Source: Ectopseudomonas toyotomiensis (lineage in GTDB: Bacteria; Pseudomonadota; Gammaproteobacteria; Pseudomonadales; Pseudomonadaceae). From it: a stretch of 64,000 nucleotides of DNA. The stretch is from NCBI RefSeq assembly GCF_900115695.1, contig NZ_FOXK01000007.1, positions 1 to 64,000 on the forward strand, read 5' to 3'. Shown one piece after another: positions 50,736-63,740 of this stretch (the first letter of the stretch is position 1; each line of letters starts with the position of its first letter). Below the pieces are notes generated by a model. The model had not been told where the DNA came from. It was given only the letters and a program-made list of their open reading frames with translations, and searched no databases. The translations under genes were made by a program, and so were the position numbers.

Positions 50736-51128
50736 TTACTCCTTGGAACCCGCGGTGTCGTCGTGCAGACGATCTTCCGCCACGGCACGCTCGATCAGTG
50801 CCGACAGGTGAGCACCACGCTGGACACTCTCGTCGTAGTGGAAGTGCAGCTGTGGCACGCTGCGCAGCTTCATCGCCTTGCCCAGTTGCATGCGCAGGAA
50901 ACCGGCCGCGTCGTTGAGTACCTTGAGGCTCTCTTTGATCGCCTCGGCATCATCCTGCCCCATGACGGTGATGAAGACCTTGGCGTGACCGATATCACGA
51001 CTGACGTCGACTGCGGTGATGGTCACCAGCCCCAGACGCGGATCCTTGACCTCACGCCGGATAAGCTGGGCCAGTTCGCGTTGCATCTGGTCGCCGATAC
51101 GCTGGGTACGGCTGTAATCTTTGGCCAT
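50736..51128 (-). CDS. rbfA: RbfA, ribosome-binding factor A
   Basis: This 130-residue KH-fold protein completes 30S maturation at the 16S 5' helix. The N-terminal block [20 protein letters not shown] and the core [24 protein letters not shown] are clear. It lies between infB and truB in the conserved nusA-infB order. A hairpin at 51186-51219 precedes it. Confidence 0.96.
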   Translation of the reverse strand: MAKDYSRTQRIGDQMQRELAQLIRREVKDPRLGLVTITAVDVSRDIGHAKVFITVMGQDDAEAIKESLKVLNDAAGFLRMQLGKAMKLRSVPQLHFHYDESVQRGAHLSALIERAVAEDRLHDDTAGSKE

Positions 51129-51185
51129 TTTCTACTTACCTTTACTGCGTCCACCGTCTGTTCGCCAGCGGACTCAAAAGCGGCA

Positions 51186-51219
51186 AACGCCCGGCCGCGC
51201 GAATGCGGGGCCGGGCGTT
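51186..51219 (-). terminator. Partial terminator between infB and rbfA
   Basis: The stem AACGCCCGGCC/GGCCGGGCGTT (11 bp, 12-base loop) is followed on the minus strand by TGCCGCTTTT. It probably reduces rather than blocks expression of rbfA-truB. Confidence 0.6.
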
Positions 51220-51237
51220 GCGTGTTGCGACTCGCGA

Positions 51238-53724
51238 TTACAGGCTGCGAGCCACCTGGACTTTCTCGAACACTTCGATCTTGTCGCCGACCTTGACGTC
51301 GTTGTAGCTCTTCACCGCAATACCGCACTCCATGCCGTTACGCACTTCGGCGACGTCGTCCTTGAAGCGACGCAGCGATTCCAGCTCACCTTCGAAGATC
51401 ACCACGTCTTCACGCAGTACACGGATCGGACGGTTACGGAAGACAGTGCCTTCGATGACCATGCAACCGGCAACCGCGCCAAACTTCGGCGAACGGAACA
51501 CGTCACGCACTTCGGCGGTGCCCAGGATGTTCTCGCGAACATCGCTGCCGAGCATACCGGTGAGCGCCTTCTTGACGTCTTCGATGATGTCGTAGATGAC
51601 GTTGTAGTAGCGCATGTCCAGACCTTCGGCCTCGACGATCTTGCGCGCACCGGCGTCAGCGCGGACGTTGAAGCCGAAAAGCACGGCGTTGGAAGCCAGT
51701 GCCAGGTTGGCATCGGACTCGGTGATACCACCGACGCCGCCACCGACCACGCGCACCTGCACTTCATCGTTACCCAGGGTGCTGAGCGAGCCTTGCAGGG
51801 CTTCCAGAGAACCACGCACATCGGACTTGAGCACGATGTTGAGGGTTTTCTTCTCTTCCTGGCCCATGTTCTCGAAGATGTTTTCCAGCTTGCCGGCGTG
51901 AGCACGGGCCAGCTTGACCTCACGGAACTTGCCTTGACGGAACAGGGCAACTTCGCGGGCCTTCTTCTCGTCGGCGACCACAGTCATGTCGTCACCGGCA
52001 TCCGGCGTGCCGTCGAGGCCGAGGATCTCGACCGGAATGGACGGACCGGCTTCCTTGATCGGCTTGCCGTTCTCGTCAAGCATGGCACGCACGCGGCCAT
52101 AGTTGACGCCGACCAGGACCATGTCGCCCTGACGCAGGGTACCGTCCTGAACCAGCACGGTGGCCACCGGGCCACGGCCCTTGTCCAGACGCGATTCGAC
52201 CACCACACCACGACCCGGGGCCGACGGCGTGGCTTTCAGCTCGAGGACTTCAGCCTGCAGCAGTACGGCTTCGAGCAGCTCGTCGATGCCGGTACCCATC
52301 TTGGCCGACACATGCACATAAGGTGCATCGCCGCCCCACTCTTCCGGGATCACGTCGAGAGCGGCCAGGCCGTTCTTGATGTTGTCCGGGTTGGCATCAG
52401 GCTTGTCGATCTTGTTCACCGCGACCACGATCGGCACGCCAGCCGCTTTCGCGTGCTGTACGGCCTCCTGGGTCTGCGGCATCACGCCGTCGTCAGCTGC
52501 AACGACCAGGATGACGATGTCGGTCGCCTTGGCACCACGCGCACGCATGGCGGTAAACGCAGCGTGACCGGGGGTGTCGAGGAAGGTGACCATGCCACGC
52601 TCGGTTTCCACGTGGTAAGCACCGATATGCTGGGTGATGCCACCCGCTTCACCGGAAGCCACCTTGGCGCGACGAATGTAGTCGAGCAGCGAGGTCTTAC
52701 CGTGGTCGACGTGACCCATCACGGTCACCACCGGCGCGCGGGACACGGCCTCACCTTCGAACTTCAGCGACTCGGCCAGCGAATCTTCCAGGGCGTTATC
52801 GCTGACCAGCTTGACCTTGTGGCCCAGCTCTTCGGCGATCAACTGGGCAGTTTCCTGATCCAGCACCTGATTGATGGTCACCGGGGTGCCCATCTTGAAC
52901 ATGAACTTGATGACTTCAGCAGCCTTGACCGACATCTGCTGGGCCAGGTCGGCCACCGTGATGGTTTCGCCAATGGCTACGTCACGCACCACCGGGCCGG
53001 CCGGAGCCTGGAAGCCATGCTGGTTGCGCTTCTTCATCTTCGACTTGCCGCGGCCACCACGACGGAAACCGTCGCTTTCTTCATCGACGCTACGCGGAGC
53101 GACGCGCGGAGCCGGCGCCTTCTCCTTGGTAGCGGGGCGATGCTGGGTGTGCTTGCGATCGCGACGCTCGTCTTCATCAGAGCGTGCCTTCTCGGGGCGA
53201 CGCACTTCTTCTTTCTTGCGCTCGACTTCGACGACCGGAGCGGCAACCAGCGGCTCGCTGACAGGCGTCGGCGCGGCAGCAGGTGCGGCGGTTTCGGTCG
53301 TGGCAGTTGCAGCCTGGCGCTTGGCTTCTTCTTCGGCCTTGCGCTTGGCTTCTTCCTCGGCCTTCAGGCGCTCGGCCTCGGCAGCGGCCTGCTGAGCTTC
53401 CAGCTCGCGCTGCTTCTCGGCTTCCAGCTCTTCCGGGCTGCGCTTGACGAAGGTCTTCTTCTTGCGCACTTCAACACTGATGGTCTTGCTACCAGCGACG
53501 CGCAGCGTGCTGGTGGTCTTGCGTTGCAAGGTAATCTTGCGCGGCTCTTCGACCTTGTCGCCGTGACTGCTCTTGAGATGGGCCAGCAGGGCCTGTTTCT
53601 CACTATCGGTCACTACTTGTTCGGCACTGTCGTGGGACAGGCCAGCTTCACGCATCTGCTGCAGCAGGCGCTCAACCGGGGTGTCGACCACTGTGGCCAG
53701 TTCTTTCACCGTGACTTGCGTCAT
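51238..53724 (-). CDS. infB: InfB, translation initiation factor IF-2
   Basis: This 828-residue GTPase brings initiator tRNA to the 30S subunit. A short N-terminal IF2_N domain ([20 protein letters not shown]) leads to a long charged linker with E/A/K-rich repeats (about 85-200). The G domain has [14 protein letters not shown] (G1), DTPGHAAF (G3) and NKIDKP (G4). Domains II-IV end in [13 protein letters not shown]. Internal starts giving shorter IF-2 forms, as in E. coli, are possible but cannot be shown here. Confidence 0.97.
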   Translation of the reverse strand: MTQVTVKELATVVDTPVERLLQQMREAGLSHDSAEQVVTDSEKQALLAHLKSSHGDKVEEPRKITLQRKTTSTLRVAGSKTISVEVRKKKTFVKRSPEELEAEKQRELEAQQAAAEAERLKAEEEAKRKAEEEAKRQAATATTETAAPAAAPTPVSEPLVAAPVVEVERKKEEVRRPEKARSDEDERRDRKHTQHRPATKEKAPAPRVAPRSVDEESDGFRRGGRGKSKMKKRNQHGFQAPAGPVVRDVAIGETITVADLAQQMSVKAAEVIKFMFKMGTPVTINQVLDQETAQLIAEELGHKVKLVSDNALEDSLAESLKFEGEAVSRAPVVTVMGHVDHGKTSLLDYIRRAKVASGEAGGITQHIGAYHVETERGMVTFLDTPGHAAFTAMRARGAKATDIVILVVAADDGVMPQTQEAVQHAKAAGVPIVVAVNKIDKPDANPDNIKNGLAALDVIPEEWGGDAPYVHVSAKMGTGIDELLEAVLLQAEVLELKATPSAPGRGVVVESRLDKGRGPVATVLVQDGTLRQGDMVLVGVNYGRVRAMLDENGKPIKEAGPSIPVEILGLDGTPDAGDDMTVVADEKKAREVALFRQGKFREVKLARAHAGKLENIFENMGQEEKKTLNIVLKSDVRGSLEALQGSLSTLGNDEVQVRVVGGGVGGITESDANLALASNAVLFGFNVRADAGARKIVEAEGLDMRYYNVIYDIIEDVKKALTGMLGSDVRENILGTAEVRDVFRSPKFGAVAGCMVIEGTVFRNRPIRVLREDVVIFEGELESLRRFKDDVAEVRNGMECGIAVKSYNDVKVGDKIEVFEKVQVARSL

Positions 53725-53751
53725 GCATCTTTCTCCTCAGGCCGCAACCGC

Positions 53752-55233
53752 TTATTCGAACCAATGGGCTCGGGCGGCCATGATCAGCTTGCCGGCACGC
53801 TCTTCGTCGATGCCGTCGATGTCGAGCAGGTCGTCAATCGACTGCTCGGCCAGGTCTTCACGGGTAATCACGCCGCGCAGCGCAAGCTCTAGAGCCAGCG
53901 CCTTGTCCATGCCTTCCAGTTCCAGCAAATCATCTGCCGGATGGGCATCGGCCAACTTCTCCTCGTTGGCGATCGCCTTGGTCAGCAGACGATCCTTAGC
54001 CCGTGCACGCAGCTCATTGACGATCTCCTCGTCGAAGCCATCGATACTGAGCATTTCTTCCATGGGTACGTAGGCAATCTCTTCGAGACTGGTGAAACCC
54101 TCTTCGACCAGGACTTGAGCCAGTTCTTCGTCGACTTCCAGCTCGTCGATGAAGGACTGCATGATGTCGCCGGTTTCTGCCTGTTGCTTGGCCTGAATGT
54201 CCGCTTCGGTCATCACGTTCAGGGTCCAGCCGGTCAACTGACTGGCAAGACGCACATTCTGACCGCCACGACCAATGGCCTGGGCCAGGTTGTCTTCGCC
54301 AACGGCGATGTCCATGGCATGGGCATCTTCATCGACGATGATCGCAGCCACTTCAGCCGGCGACATGGCATTGATGACGAACTGCGCGGGATTGTCGTCC
54401 CACAGCACGATATCCACGCGCTCACCGCCCAGTTCACCGGAAACGGCTTGGACGCGCGAGCCACGCATACCGATGCAGGCACCCTGCGGGTCGATACGCT
54501 TGTCCTTGGAGCGCACGGCGATCTTGGCGCGCGAACCCGGATCACGGGAGGCGGCCTTGACGTCGATCAGCCCTTCGGCGATTTCCGGTACTTCGATGCG
54601 GAACAGCTCGATCAGCATTTCCGGAGCGGTACGCGACAGGATCAGTTGCGGGCCGCGGTTCTCGGTACGAATTTCCTTGAGCAGGGCACGCAGACGCACA
54701 CCAACGCGGAAAGTCTCGCGCGGAATGATGTCTTCACGGGCCAGCAGCGCCTCGGCGTTGTTGCCCAGGTCGACGATGACATTGTCGCGGGTGACCTTCT
54801 TCACGGTGCCGGAGATGATCTCACCCAGGCGCTCGCGGTAGGCATCTACCACCTGAGCACGCTCGGCCTCGCGCACTTTCTGCACGATGACCTGCTTGGC
54901 GGTTTGCGCGGCGATGCGACCGAACTCGATGGAATCGACCTTCTCTTCGAGCACGTCACCGATCTTGGCGTTGGCCTCGACGGCCTGCGGCATGTCCTCG
55001 GTCACCTGGTAGGCCGGGTCCTCGAACTCGGACTCATCGACCACGGTCCAGCGGCGGAAAGTTTCGTAGCTACCGTTCTGACGGTTGATCGACACACGCA
55101 GGTCGACTTCGTCCTCGAAACGTTTCTTGGTGGCGGTCGCCAGAGCCAGCTCCAGCGCCTCGAAAATCACGCCGGCCGGTACACCCTTTTCGTTGGATAC
55201 CGACTCAACAACCAGCAGTACTTCTTTGCTCAT
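53752..55233 (-). CDS. nusA: NusA, transcription termination/antitermination factor
   Basis: This 493-residue factor has an N-terminal polymerase-binding domain, an S1 domain (about 135-200), two KH domains (about 230-345) and two acidic repeats at the C-terminus ([40 protein letters not shown]), the gammaproteobacterial layout. ATG at 55233 gives [18 protein letters not shown], the family start. It acts at pause sites, terminators and the rrn boxA system. In E. coli it represses its own operon, whose leader is equivalent to 55853-55981 here. Confidence 0.97.
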   Translation of the reverse strand: MSKEVLLVVESVSNEKGVPAGVIFEALELALATATKKRFEDEVDLRVSINRQNGSYETFRRWTVVDESEFEDPAYQVTEDMPQAVEANAKIGDVLEEKVDSIEFGRIAAQTAKQVIVQKVREAERAQVVDAYRERLGEIISGTVKKVTRDNVIVDLGNNAEALLAREDIIPRETFRVGVRLRALLKEIRTENRGPQLILSRTAPEMLIELFRIEVPEIAEGLIDVKAASRDPGSRAKIAVRSKDKRIDPQGACIGMRGSRVQAVSGELGGERVDIVLWDDNPAQFVINAMSPAEVAAIIVDEDAHAMDIAVGEDNLAQAIGRGGQNVRLASQLTGWTLNVMTEADIQAKQQAETGDIMQSFIDELEVDEELAQVLVEEGFTSLEEIAYVPMEEMLSIDGFDEEIVNELRARAKDRLLTKAIANEEKLADAHPADDLLELEGMDKALALELALRGVITREDLAEQSIDDLLDIDGIDEERAGKLIMAARAHWFE

Positions 55234-55393
55234 CGTACGCCTCGCCTTTCGCAATCCATTGGTTCTGCACAGTCCGCATCACGTTCACGCCATTGGCGCT
55301 ATCTTCGTGAGCTGCCGCGCTACCTTCGCGCCATCTGTGTCGCTTGCGCTGCGCCGACAATCGACAGTCCAGCAGCGCCACAGAATCCGCATC

Positions 55394-55852
55394 TCAATCA
55401 AATCGGGGGATGATATTGGCCTTGTCGATCAGGTCGATCGGCAACAGATACTCGTGGTCATCCACCTGAACTACCACGTCCTGCTCCTCCACACCGCGAA
55501 GGAGGCCCTGGAAGTTACGACGCCCGTCGAAAGGCGAACGCAGCTTGATCTTCACCTGTTCACCGGCATGCGTCGCAAACTGTTCGAGGGTGAACAACGG
55601 ACGATCCATGCCAGGAGAAGAAACTTCCAGTGTGTACTCCGAGGTAATCGGATCCTCGACATCGAGCACACCACTGAGCTGACGGCTGACGATTTCACAA
55701 TCGTCGATCAGGATGCCATCGGCTTTATCGATATAGACACGCAGCAGCGAATGACGCCCCTGCGACAGGAACTCGATGCCCCAACATTGATAACCGAGCG
55801 CCTCGATTACTGGGGCCAACAAGGCCTGCAACTGTTCTAGCTTGCTCGACAC
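55394..55852 (-). CDS. rimP: RimP, 30S ribosome maturation factor
   Basis: This 152-residue factor has an N-terminal alpha/beta domain ([22 protein letters not shown]) and a C-terminal SH3-like domain. [17 protein letters not shown] is the family signature between them. It is needed for efficient 30S assembly at the head region. It heads the rimP-nusA-infB-rbfA-truB-rpsO-pnp series. The 160-bp gap to nusA (55234-55393) contains no recognisable element. Confidence 0.95.
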   Translation of the reverse strand: MSSKLEQLQALLAPVIEALGYQCWGIEFLSQGRHSLLRVYIDKADGILIDDCEIVSRQLSGVLDVEDPITSEYTLEVSSPGMDRPLFTLEQFATHAGEQVKIKLRSPFDGRRNFQGLLRGVEEQDVVVQVDDHEYLLPIDLIDKANIIPRFD

Positions 55853-55885
55853 TTAACGGCCCTCGTGCATGCTGTGCAAATAAAA

Positions 55886-55903
55886 AATGGGCGAAACGCC
55901 CAT
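55886..55903 (-). terminator. Hairpin with T run in the rimP leader
   Basis: On the minus strand ATGGGCG-TTT-CGCCCAT is followed by TTTTTATT. It lies 34 nt upstream of rimP, in the transcript's leader, so it may act as an attenuator for the nusA operon. Confidence 0.7.
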
Positions 55904-55950
55904 CCCTTCAATCCGCCGTAAATACCAACGGATACTGTCTTTCAGCTAAC

Positions 55951-55971
55951 AAAAAGCCCCTGAAAAGGGGC
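55951..55971 (-). terminator. Terminator after tRNA-fMet
   Basis: On the minus strand GGCCCCTTTTCAGGGGC is followed by TTTTTG. It lies 11 nt past the CCA end of the initiator tRNA gene. Confidence 0.8.
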
Positions 55972-55981
55972 CTGCTGAAAC

Positions 55982-56058
<77 letters not shown>

Positions 56059-56121
56059 TCAAAGCTGGGCCGGAATTATACGGCCACCCCCTGGCGAGGG
56101 TCAACCAAACACTCCAGCAAC

Positions 56122-56151
56122 AAGAAAGCCCGCGAACTGCGGGCTTTCTTG
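56122..56151 (-). terminator. Hairpin between tRNA-Leu and tRNA-fMet
   Basis: GAAAGCCCGC/GCGGGCTTTC with a 5-base loop gives a 10-bp stem ending in TTG on the minus strand. It separates the two tRNA genes. Confidence 0.7.
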
Positions 56152-56155
56152 AGTA

Positions 56156-56241
56156 TGGTACCGAGGAGGGGACTCGAACCCCTACAGCCTATGGCCACTA
56201 CCACCTCAAGGTAGCGTGTCTACCAATTCCACCACCTCGGC
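56156..56241 (-). tRNA. leuU: tRNA-Leu (GAG)
   Basis: The reverse complement is an 86-nt class II tRNA with a long variable arm, anticodon GAG in CTACCTTGAGGTGGTAG, T-loop GGTTCGAGTCC and encoded CCA. It begins 7 nt after the secG stop codon and is therefore probably cut from a tpiA-secG transcript. Confidence 0.97.
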
Positions 56242-56248
56242 AAAACTG

Positions 56249-56626
56249 TTACTGCTCTGGAGCCTCCGGCACATCCGAAGCATCGGACGCTGGAGCTTGC
56301 TCTTCGAGCACCGGCACATCTTCGACAGCCGGTTTTTGTTGAACTTCCAGAACCGCTGGATCTGGCAGACCAACCTGAGTCAGTGCATCAGCTTTTTCTT
56401 TAGCAAAGAACGCTAAACCCAAGCTGGTAATGAAAAAAGCCGCGGCGAGTATACCAGTAAACTTACTCAGAAAGGTAGAGGAACCTTGGCTTCCGAATAC
56501 AGTTGCCGAAGCACCCGAACCGAACGACGCACCCGCGTCAGCGCCTTTACCCTGCTGCAACAGCACCAGCACTACAATCCCGATCGCACCCAGCAGGTGC
56601 AGAACAACAATGACTGTTTCCAGCAT
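56249..56626 (-). CDS. secG: SecG, preprotein translocase subunit
   Basis: This 125-residue accessory subunit of SecYEG has two transmembrane helices ([20 protein letters not shown] and [18 protein letters not shown]) around the conserved loop [20 protein letters not shown]. An acidic, low-complexity tail of about 35 residues follows. It starts 3 nt after tpiA and ends 7 nt before tRNA-Leu. Confidence 0.95.
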   Translation of the reverse strand: MLETVIVVLHLLGAIGIVVLVLLQQGKGADAGASFGSGASATVFGSQGSSTFLSKFTGILAAAFFITSLGLAFFAKEKADALTQVGLPDPAVLEVQQKPAVEDVPVLEEQAPASDASDVPEAPEQ

Positions 56627-56629
56627 TCT

Positions 56630-57385
56630 TCAGTTTCCTGCAGCGCGACAGATCGCACCGAATTCATCCGCATTCAGAGAGGCGCCACCTACGAGCCCCC
56701 CATCGATATCCCGCATGCCGAACAACTCGGCAGCACTGGCGGCCTTCACACTGCCACCATAAAGAATTCTCAGCCCACTCGCGACACCAGCATCGAGCTG
56801 CGCAACTTGCGCGCGGATCGCTGCATGCACTTCCTGAGCCTGCTCGGGCGTAGCGGTCAACCCGGTGCCAATGGCCCATACAGGCTCATAGGCAACTACG
56901 GCGTTCTTCAGCGCATCGACACCCAGCGCGTCGATCACCGCGGCCAACTGGCCACCCACCACACCCAGCGTTGTATTCGCTTCACGTTGCTCGCGGGTTT
57001 CACCCACACAGAGCACGGGAGTCAAACCTGCAGCCTGTACCGCCGCAAACTTGCGCACGACCACTTCGTCACTTTCACCCAGAATCAGGCGACGTTCGGA
57101 GTGACCAACCAGCACCAGCTCACAACCGCCGTCGACCAACTGACTAACCGCCAGTTCACCAGTCAAGGCACCCTGCTCTACTTGTGCTGCACAATCCTGC
57201 GCTCCAACCATCACCGCTTTACCATTCAGACCTTCGACGACCTGAGCGATATGCAGACTGGAGGGAAACACCGCAACATCGACATCAGCAGGAAGCACCT
57301 GCTGACGTACACCTTCGATCAGCTCTGCGACGCTTGCGCGGGTACCGTGCATTTTCCAGTTACCAGCGACCAAGGGGCGACGCAT
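56630..57385 (-). CDS. tpiA: TpiA, triosephosphate isomerase
   Basis: This 251-residue TIM-barrel enzyme interconverts dihydroxyacetone phosphate and glyceraldehyde-3-phosphate. Residues seen are the lysine in GNWKMHG, the histidine in LVGHSERR, the catalytic glutamate in [11 protein letters not shown] and phosphate-binding [10 protein letters not shown]. It lies between glmM and secG, as in other Pseudomonas. Confidence 0.97.
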   Translation of the reverse strand: MRRPLVAGNWKMHGTRASVAELIEGVRQQVLPADVDVAVFPSSLHIAQVVEGLNGKAVMVGAQDCAAQVEQGALTGELAVSQLVDGGCELVLVGHSERRLILGESDEVVVRKFAAVQAAGLTPVLCVGETREQREANTTLGVVGGQLAAVIDALGVDALKNAVVAYEPVWAIGTGLTATPEQAQEVHAAIRAQVAQLDAGVASGLRILYGGSVKAASAAELFGMRDIDGGLVGGASLNADEFGAICRAAGN

Positions 57386-57450
57386 GTTTTACCTCGTCGA
57401 TCAAAGAGGGCGCAGATATTACCCAAGAGCACCCGCGGTAGCAAGCGCAA

Positions 57451-58788
57451 TCAAGCACAGACTTCGGCAACAATCTTAGCCAATTCATCGGCATAGCCGC
57501 GAACCGAGCTTTCCTCGTCACCTTCGACCATCACCCGCACCAGCGGCTCGGTGCCGGACTTGCGCAGCAGCACGCGACCGCGCCCAGCCATGCTCTCGGT
57601 CACCCGCGCGCAGGCTTCCTTCACCGAAGGATGCTCGAGCGGATCGACAGCACCGGAGAACCGCACATTGACCAGCACCTGCGGACACTTCTTCAGATCG
57701 CTGCGCGCATCAACCAGGCTCTGACCACGGCGCTTGAGTGCCATCAGCACCTGCAGGGCCGCAATAATCGCATCGCCAGTCGTGGTGTGCTGGAAGCACA
57801 CCAGGTGCCCGGAATTCTCGCCACCGAGCTGCCAGTTGCGCGCCAGCAATTCAGCGATCACATAACGATCACCGACATTGGCGCGAATGAATGGGATGTT
57901 GAGATCGGCCAGAGCCAGTTCCAGCCCGAGATTGCTCATCAGCGTGCCGACCACACCACCACGCAGCCGCCCACGCTCCTGCAGATCACGCGCAATGATG
58001 AACAGCAGTTCATCACCATCGACCACCGCACCATATTGGTCGACCATCAGCACACGATCAGCATCGCCATCGAAGGCGATACCCAGATCGGCCTGCTGCG
58101 CGACCACTTCGGCCTGCAGCGCGGCAATGTGTGTAGAACCACAAGCATCATTGATATTGAGGCCATCGGGCTGCGCCGAAATGACTCGAACCTCCGCACC
58201 CAGCTCGCGAAATACACTCGGCGCGACCTTGTAGGCAGCGCCATGGGCGCAATCGATGACGATCTTCAGACCTTTGAAGCTGGTGCCACTGGGCACGCTG
58301 CCCTTGCAGAACTCGATGTAGCGACCGGAGGCATCGTTGATCCGCGAAGCTTTGCCAATACAGGCAGATTCGACCACGGTCATCGGCTGATCGAGCAACT
58401 CTTCGATCATCGCCTCGACATCGTCCGGAAGCTTGGTGCCTTCGCTGGAAAAGAACTTGATGCCGTTATCGTCATGCGGATTGTGCGAAGCACTGATGAC
58501 GATACCGGCATCGGCCTGAAAAGTGCGCGTCAGGTAGGCAATGGCCGGCGTCGGCATTGGCCCGAGCAGTTGCACGTCCGCCCCCGCTGCAGCCAGCCCC
58601 GCCTCGAGGGCGGACTCGAACATGTAGCCAGAGATACGCGTGTCCTTGCCGATCAGGATCCGGCACTTGCCCTGCTTGCGAAACGCCATGCCAGCCGCCC
58701 AACCGAGCTTGAGCATGAAATCCGGAGTAATGGGAAACTGGCCAACGCGACCACGAATACCGTCGGTGCCGAAGTATTTTCTAGCCAT
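57451..58788 (-). CDS. glmM: GlmM, phosphoglucosamine mutase
   Basis: This 445-residue enzyme converts glucosamine-6-phosphate to glucosamine-1-phosphate for UDP-GlcNAc, hence peptidoglycan and LPS. The phosphoserine loop is [15 protein letters not shown], the metal loop is DGDADRV, and GENSGHLVC is the sugar-binding loop. ATG at 58788 gives [13 protein letters not shown], the family start. It follows folP by 13 nt. Confidence 0.97.
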   Translation of the reverse strand: MARKYFGTDGIRGRVGQFPITPDFMLKLGWAAGMAFRKQGKCRILIGKDTRISGYMFESALEAGLAAAGADVQLLGPMPTPAIAYLTRTFQADAGIVISASHNPHDDNGIKFFSSEGTKLPDDVEAMIEELLDQPMTVVESACIGKASRINDASGRYIEFCKGSVPSGTSFKGLKIVIDCAHGAAYKVAPSVFRELGAEVRVISAQPDGLNINDACGSTHIAALQAEVVAQQADLGIAFDGDADRVLMVDQYGAVVDGDELLFIIARDLQERGRLRGGVVGTLMSNLGLELALADLNIPFIRANVGDRYVIAELLARNWQLGGENSGHLVCFQHTTTGDAIIAALQVLMALKRRGQSLVDARSDLKKCPQVLVNVRFSGAVDPLEHPSVKEACARVTESMAGRGRVLLRKSGTEPLVRVMVEGDEESSVRGYADELAKIVAEVCA

Positions 58789-58801
58789 AACGCTTTCCTT
58801 G

Positions 58802-59653
58802 TTATTGCGCCGCTTCAACCGCAGCGATCATGCGCACCACGTCCACCGTTTCGGCGACATCGTGCACACGCAAAATATGTGCGCCCTTGGTCAATGCCAG
58901 AGCAGCCAATGCCAGACTGCCGTAGAGGCGCCCGCCCACCTCGTGACCGAGCACCTTGCCGATCATGCTCTTGCGTGACACACCAACCAGCAAGGGCCGC
59001 CCCAACGCAGAGAGCTCACTCATGCGCTTGAACAGGGCGAGATTGTGCTCCAGGGTCTTGGCAAAACCAAAGCCCGGATCGAGCAGGATCCGCTCAGCGG
59101 GAATACCGGCTGTCGCGCAGACAGCCATGCGCTCGACGAGAAAATCACGCACCTCAGCGACGATATCCGGATACTGCGGATCATCCTGCATGTTGCCGGG
59201 CTCGCCGCGCATATGCATCAGACACACCGGCAGACCCGTATCTGCCGCCGCATCCAGAGCGCCATCACGCTGCAACGAACGCACATCATTGATCAGCCCC
59301 GCACCCAGCCTTGCACTTTCGCGCATGACTGCGGGGGTCGAGGTGTCCACGGAAATGATCACGTCGAGCTGACGAGCGATAGCTTCGACCACCGGCGCAA
59401 CCCGTTCCAGCTCCTCGGTCGGCGAAACGCTTCGCGCCCCAGGGCGGGTGGACTCACCACCGATATCGATCAGCGTCGCACCGGCCGCGACCATCTGCTC
59501 GGCGTGACGCAATGCAGCATCGCGCGCCGTAAAGCGCCCACCGTCGGAGAAAGAATCAGGAGTGACATTGAGGATGCCCATCACCTGCGGACGGGACAAA
59601 TCAAGAAGCCGGCTACCAAAGGGCAGCCGGCTCGGGTGTTGCGTTTGAGACAT
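58802..59653 (-). CDS. folP: FolP, dihydropteroate synthase
   Basis: This 283-residue enzyme joins p-aminobenzoate with the pterin pyrophosphate made by FolK and is the target of sulfonamides. Signatures are [15 protein letters not shown] near the start and [13 protein letters not shown], with phosphate-binding RKSMIG further on. It lies between ftsH and glmM in the usual order. Confidence 0.97.
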   Translation of the reverse strand: MSQTQHPSRLPFGSRLLDLSRPQVMGILNVTPDSFSDGGRFTARDAALRHAEQMVAAGATLIDIGGESTRPGARSVSPTEELERVAPVVEAIARQLDVIISVDTSTPAVMRESARLGAGLINDVRSLQRDGALDAAADTGLPVCLMHMRGEPGNMQDDPQYPDIVAEVRDFLVERMAVCATAGIPAERILLDPGFGFAKTLEHNLALFKRMSELSALGRPLLVGVSRKSMIGKVLGHEVGGRLYGSLALAALALTKGAHILRVHDVAETVDVVRMIAAVEAAQ

Positions 59654-59661
59654 ATGAAACC

Positions 59662-61584
<1,923 letters not shown>

Positions 61585-61747
61585 TTAGCTACCCTCTGAA
61601 GCAGGCCTCGTGGCGAAGCAGGCTTCCCATGACGACCAATGATATACCGACTAACTTACACCAAACGCCCGCTTCCCGCAGGCGCCGTCTGTAACCCTTT
61701 ATGAGGTTTCTGCCACTGAGACCGACAGGGCGGACACCAGTTTCAAC

Positions 61748-62371
61748 TCACATCCCGCGAAAGCCGCGCGCCAACAGATATTGCTCACGGGAGCGATCGC
61801 GCGAGGACAGCGGCTTGCGCATCTGCACCTTGTCGAACGTCTCGCGCACCTGCTTGTGGTAGGCGTCGAAACCTTCACCCTGGAAAATCTTGATCAGAAA
61901 ATCGCCACCTGGGCGCAAGACACGCCCGGCCAGATCCAGCGCCAGCTCGCACAGATACATCGCACGTGCCTGATCGGCGGTTCTTACCCCACTCATATTG
62001 GGGGCCATATCGGAAATAACAAGGTCTACCGGATTTTCGCCGATGGCCTCGAGAATCTGCGCGAAGACCGCGTCATCGGTGAAATCACCCTGAATGAAGG
62101 TGACATCGGGAATGCTGTCCATCTCCAGGATGTCGGAGGCGATCAGACGCCCTTTGTCGCCGATCACTCGACTGGTGACCTGCGACCAGCCGCCTGGCGC
62201 GGCGCCAAGATCGACCACGGTCATGCCCGGGCGCAGGATGCGATCCTTCTCCTGGATTTCCAGCAACTTGTAGCTGGCGCGCGAACGATAGCCGTCCTTC
62301 TGCGCCATCTTCACGTATGGATCATCGAAATGTTCTTTCAGCCAACGCTGGCTGGTCTTGGAACGTGCCAC
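61748..62371 (-). CDS. rlmE: RlmE, 23S rRNA 2'-O-ribose methyltransferase (U2552)
   Basis: This 207-residue heat-shock methyltransferase (FtsJ/RrmJ) modifies the A-loop of 23S rRNA. Motif I is [14 protein letters not shown], the catalytic K-D-K-E set includes lysine in [11 protein letters not shown] and aspartate in [13 protein letters not shown], and [12 protein letters not shown] holds the later lysine. The start is GTG at 62371. The 163-bp gap to ftsH (61585-61747) shows no clear terminator. Confidence 0.96.
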   Translation of the reverse strand: MARSKTSQRWLKEHFDDPYVKMAQKDGYRSRASYKLLEIQEKDRILRPGMTVVDLGAAPGGWSQVTSRVIGDKGRLIASDILEMDSIPDVTFIQGDFTDDAVFAQILEAIGENPVDLVISDMAPNMSGVRTADQARAMYLCELALDLAGRVLRPGGDFLIKIFQGEGFDAYHKQVRETFDKVQMRKPLSSRDRSREQYLLARGFRGM

Positions 62372-62461
62372 TGAAACCTCTGACTCAACGGGTCATGAAT
62401 AACTGCGCGGGCTCGGGTAAGATAGACGCCGTTTTCCAGACCGAATTAGGTACTAACGATT

Positions 62462-62773
62462 ATGCCGCTCACTCAAGAGCAGAAGAAACAATTCAAATCT
62501 ATCGGCCACCACCTGAAACCTGTATTGATCGTGGCTGACAATGGTTTGACCGAGGGCGTGCTGGCCGAACTGGACCGCGCCCTGAACGATCACGAGCTGA
62601 TCAAGGTACAGCTGCGCCTCACCGAACGCGAGGATCGCCAGGCCGCCATTGTAGCCCTGTGCGAGAGCGGACGCGCTGAACTGGTCCAGTCGATTGGCAA
62701 GGTCGCCCTGCTCTATCGCAAGAACCCCAAACCGAATCGCAACCTGTCCAACGTTATTCGTTACCAGGGTTGA
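62462..62773 (+). CDS. yhbY: YhbY, CRM-domain ribosome-assembly RNA-binding protein
   Basis: This 103-residue CRM-domain protein is associated with pre-50S particles. The family core is FKSIGHHLKPVLIVADNGLTEGVLAELDRAL and HELIKVQL, ending in GKVALLYRKNP. It is divergent from rlmE with a 90-bp gap, the same order as in E. coli (yhbY/rlmE). Confidence 0.95.
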   Translation: MPLTQEQKKQFKSIGHHLKPVLIVADNGLTEGVLAELDRALNDHELIKVQLRLTEREDRQAAIVALCESGRAELVQSIGKVALLYRKNPKPNRNLSNVIRYQG

Positions 62774-62783
62774 GGCGCTTCCA

Positions 62784-62821
62784 TCGCGATCAGAGGCAGG
62801 CATGGCGTGCCCTGATCGCGA
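62784..62821. terminator. Bidirectional hairpin between yhbY and the DUF4149 gene
   Basis: TCGCGATCAG (62784-62793) pairs with CTGATCGCGA (62812-62821), with a further GGCA/TGCC inside the loop. It sits between convergent genes, but there is no strong T run. Confidence 0.55.
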
Positions 62822-62845
62822 ATGAATTCGCGTCTGAAAGCGTCG

Positions 62846-63286
62846 TTAGCGCCTGACCGGCGCCCCAGGCACGGGCTGCAGCACCAGCAACAGCCCACAA
62901 AACGCCATCACCAGATAGCTGAAGCGCAGCCAGTACTCGACATCGGGCCAGTAGCGCAACACAGCGAAGTAGCTCAGGGCCATGACCGCAACGGTCAGCA
63001 GTAGTTGCCCACGCATATCCCGCAATAGGCTCGACAGACCTTCACTGCGCAGCAAGGCAAAAGCCTGCAGAGCAACGCATACCGCTGTCAGACCGACCAG
63101 CAGCGGCACCAGCCGCGTGGCTATCTCCTGCACCAGCAGAGGTGCCAGGCCAGTCTGGCCGATGGCCGGCAGAATGACGAATTGCAGCAACCACAAGCCG
63201 CCGACCCAAAGAGTCTGGGCCAGCTGCCAGCTAACGGCAGCCGCCCGCGACGGCTGCTGTGACTTATATGTGGCGGACTTCGACAA
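62846..63286 (-). CDS. DUF4149 membrane protein
   Basis: This 146-residue integral membrane protein has four hydrophobic helices ([77 protein letters not shown]). It fits the DUF4149 family, whose function is unknown. No ATG is available; a TTG at 63286 inside the end of greA gives the hydrophilic start [11 protein letters not shown] and an overlap of 23 nt with greA. The exact start is uncertain. The place after greA is conserved in Pseudomonas. Confidence 0.78.
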   Translation of the reverse strand: MSKSATYKSQQPSRAAAVSWQLAQTLWVGGLWLLQFVILPAIGQTGLAPLLVQEIATRLVPLLVGLTAVCVALQAFALLRSEGLSSLLRDMRGQLLLTVAVMALSYFAVLRYWPDVEYWLRFSYLVMAFCGLLLVLQPVPGAPVRR

Positions 63287-63740
63287 TCTCGTACTCGATC
63301 AGGCCACTGGGGGTCTGCACCGCAACCACATCGCCTTCATTCTTGCCAATCAAGGCACGGGCGATAGGCGAGCCGACGGAGATCTTGCCCTGCTTGATGT
63401 CGGCTTCATCTTCGCCAACGATCTGGTAGGTCACGCTTTCGTCAGTCTCGACGTTGGCGATTTCCACCGTAGTACCGAAGATCACCTTGCCGGTGTGCTC
63501 GATAGTGGTGACATCGATGATCACCGCGTTCTGCAGACGACCTTCGATATCACGCACACGCGCTTCGACCATGCCCTGCTGCTCACGCGCGGCGTGGTAC
63601 TCGGCGTTTTCCTTGAGATCACCCAGCTCGCGGGCTTCACCGATGTCCTGACTGAGTTTCGGGCGAACCACCTTGGTCAGGTGCGCCAGCTCTTCTTCCA
63701 GGGCGCGAGCGCCCTGAACGGTCATTGGATATTTGTTCAT
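63264..63740 (-). CDS. greA: GreA, transcript cleavage/elongation factor
   Basis: This 158-residue secondary-channel factor rescues backtracked RNA polymerase. The N-terminal coiled-coil carries the acidic tip in [20 protein letters not shown] with the D and E that promote cleavage, and a C-terminal FKBP-like domain follows ([33 protein letters not shown]). Its ATG overlaps the carB stop by four bases (ATGA). Confidence 0.97.
   Translation of the reverse strand: MNKYPMTVQGARALEEELAHLTKVVRPKLSQDIGEARELGDLKENAEYHAAREQQGMVEARVRDIEGRLQNAVIIDVTTIEHTGKVIFGTTVEIANVETDESVTYQIVGEDEADIKQGKISVGSPIARALIGKNEGDVVAVQTPSGLIEYEIVEVRHI

Noticed and set aside
61585..61747. Heat-shock (sigma-32) promoter before ftsH
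   Set aside because: GTTGAAA near 61736 resembles a -35 element, but no acceptable -10 (CCCCAT-like) follows at the right distance.
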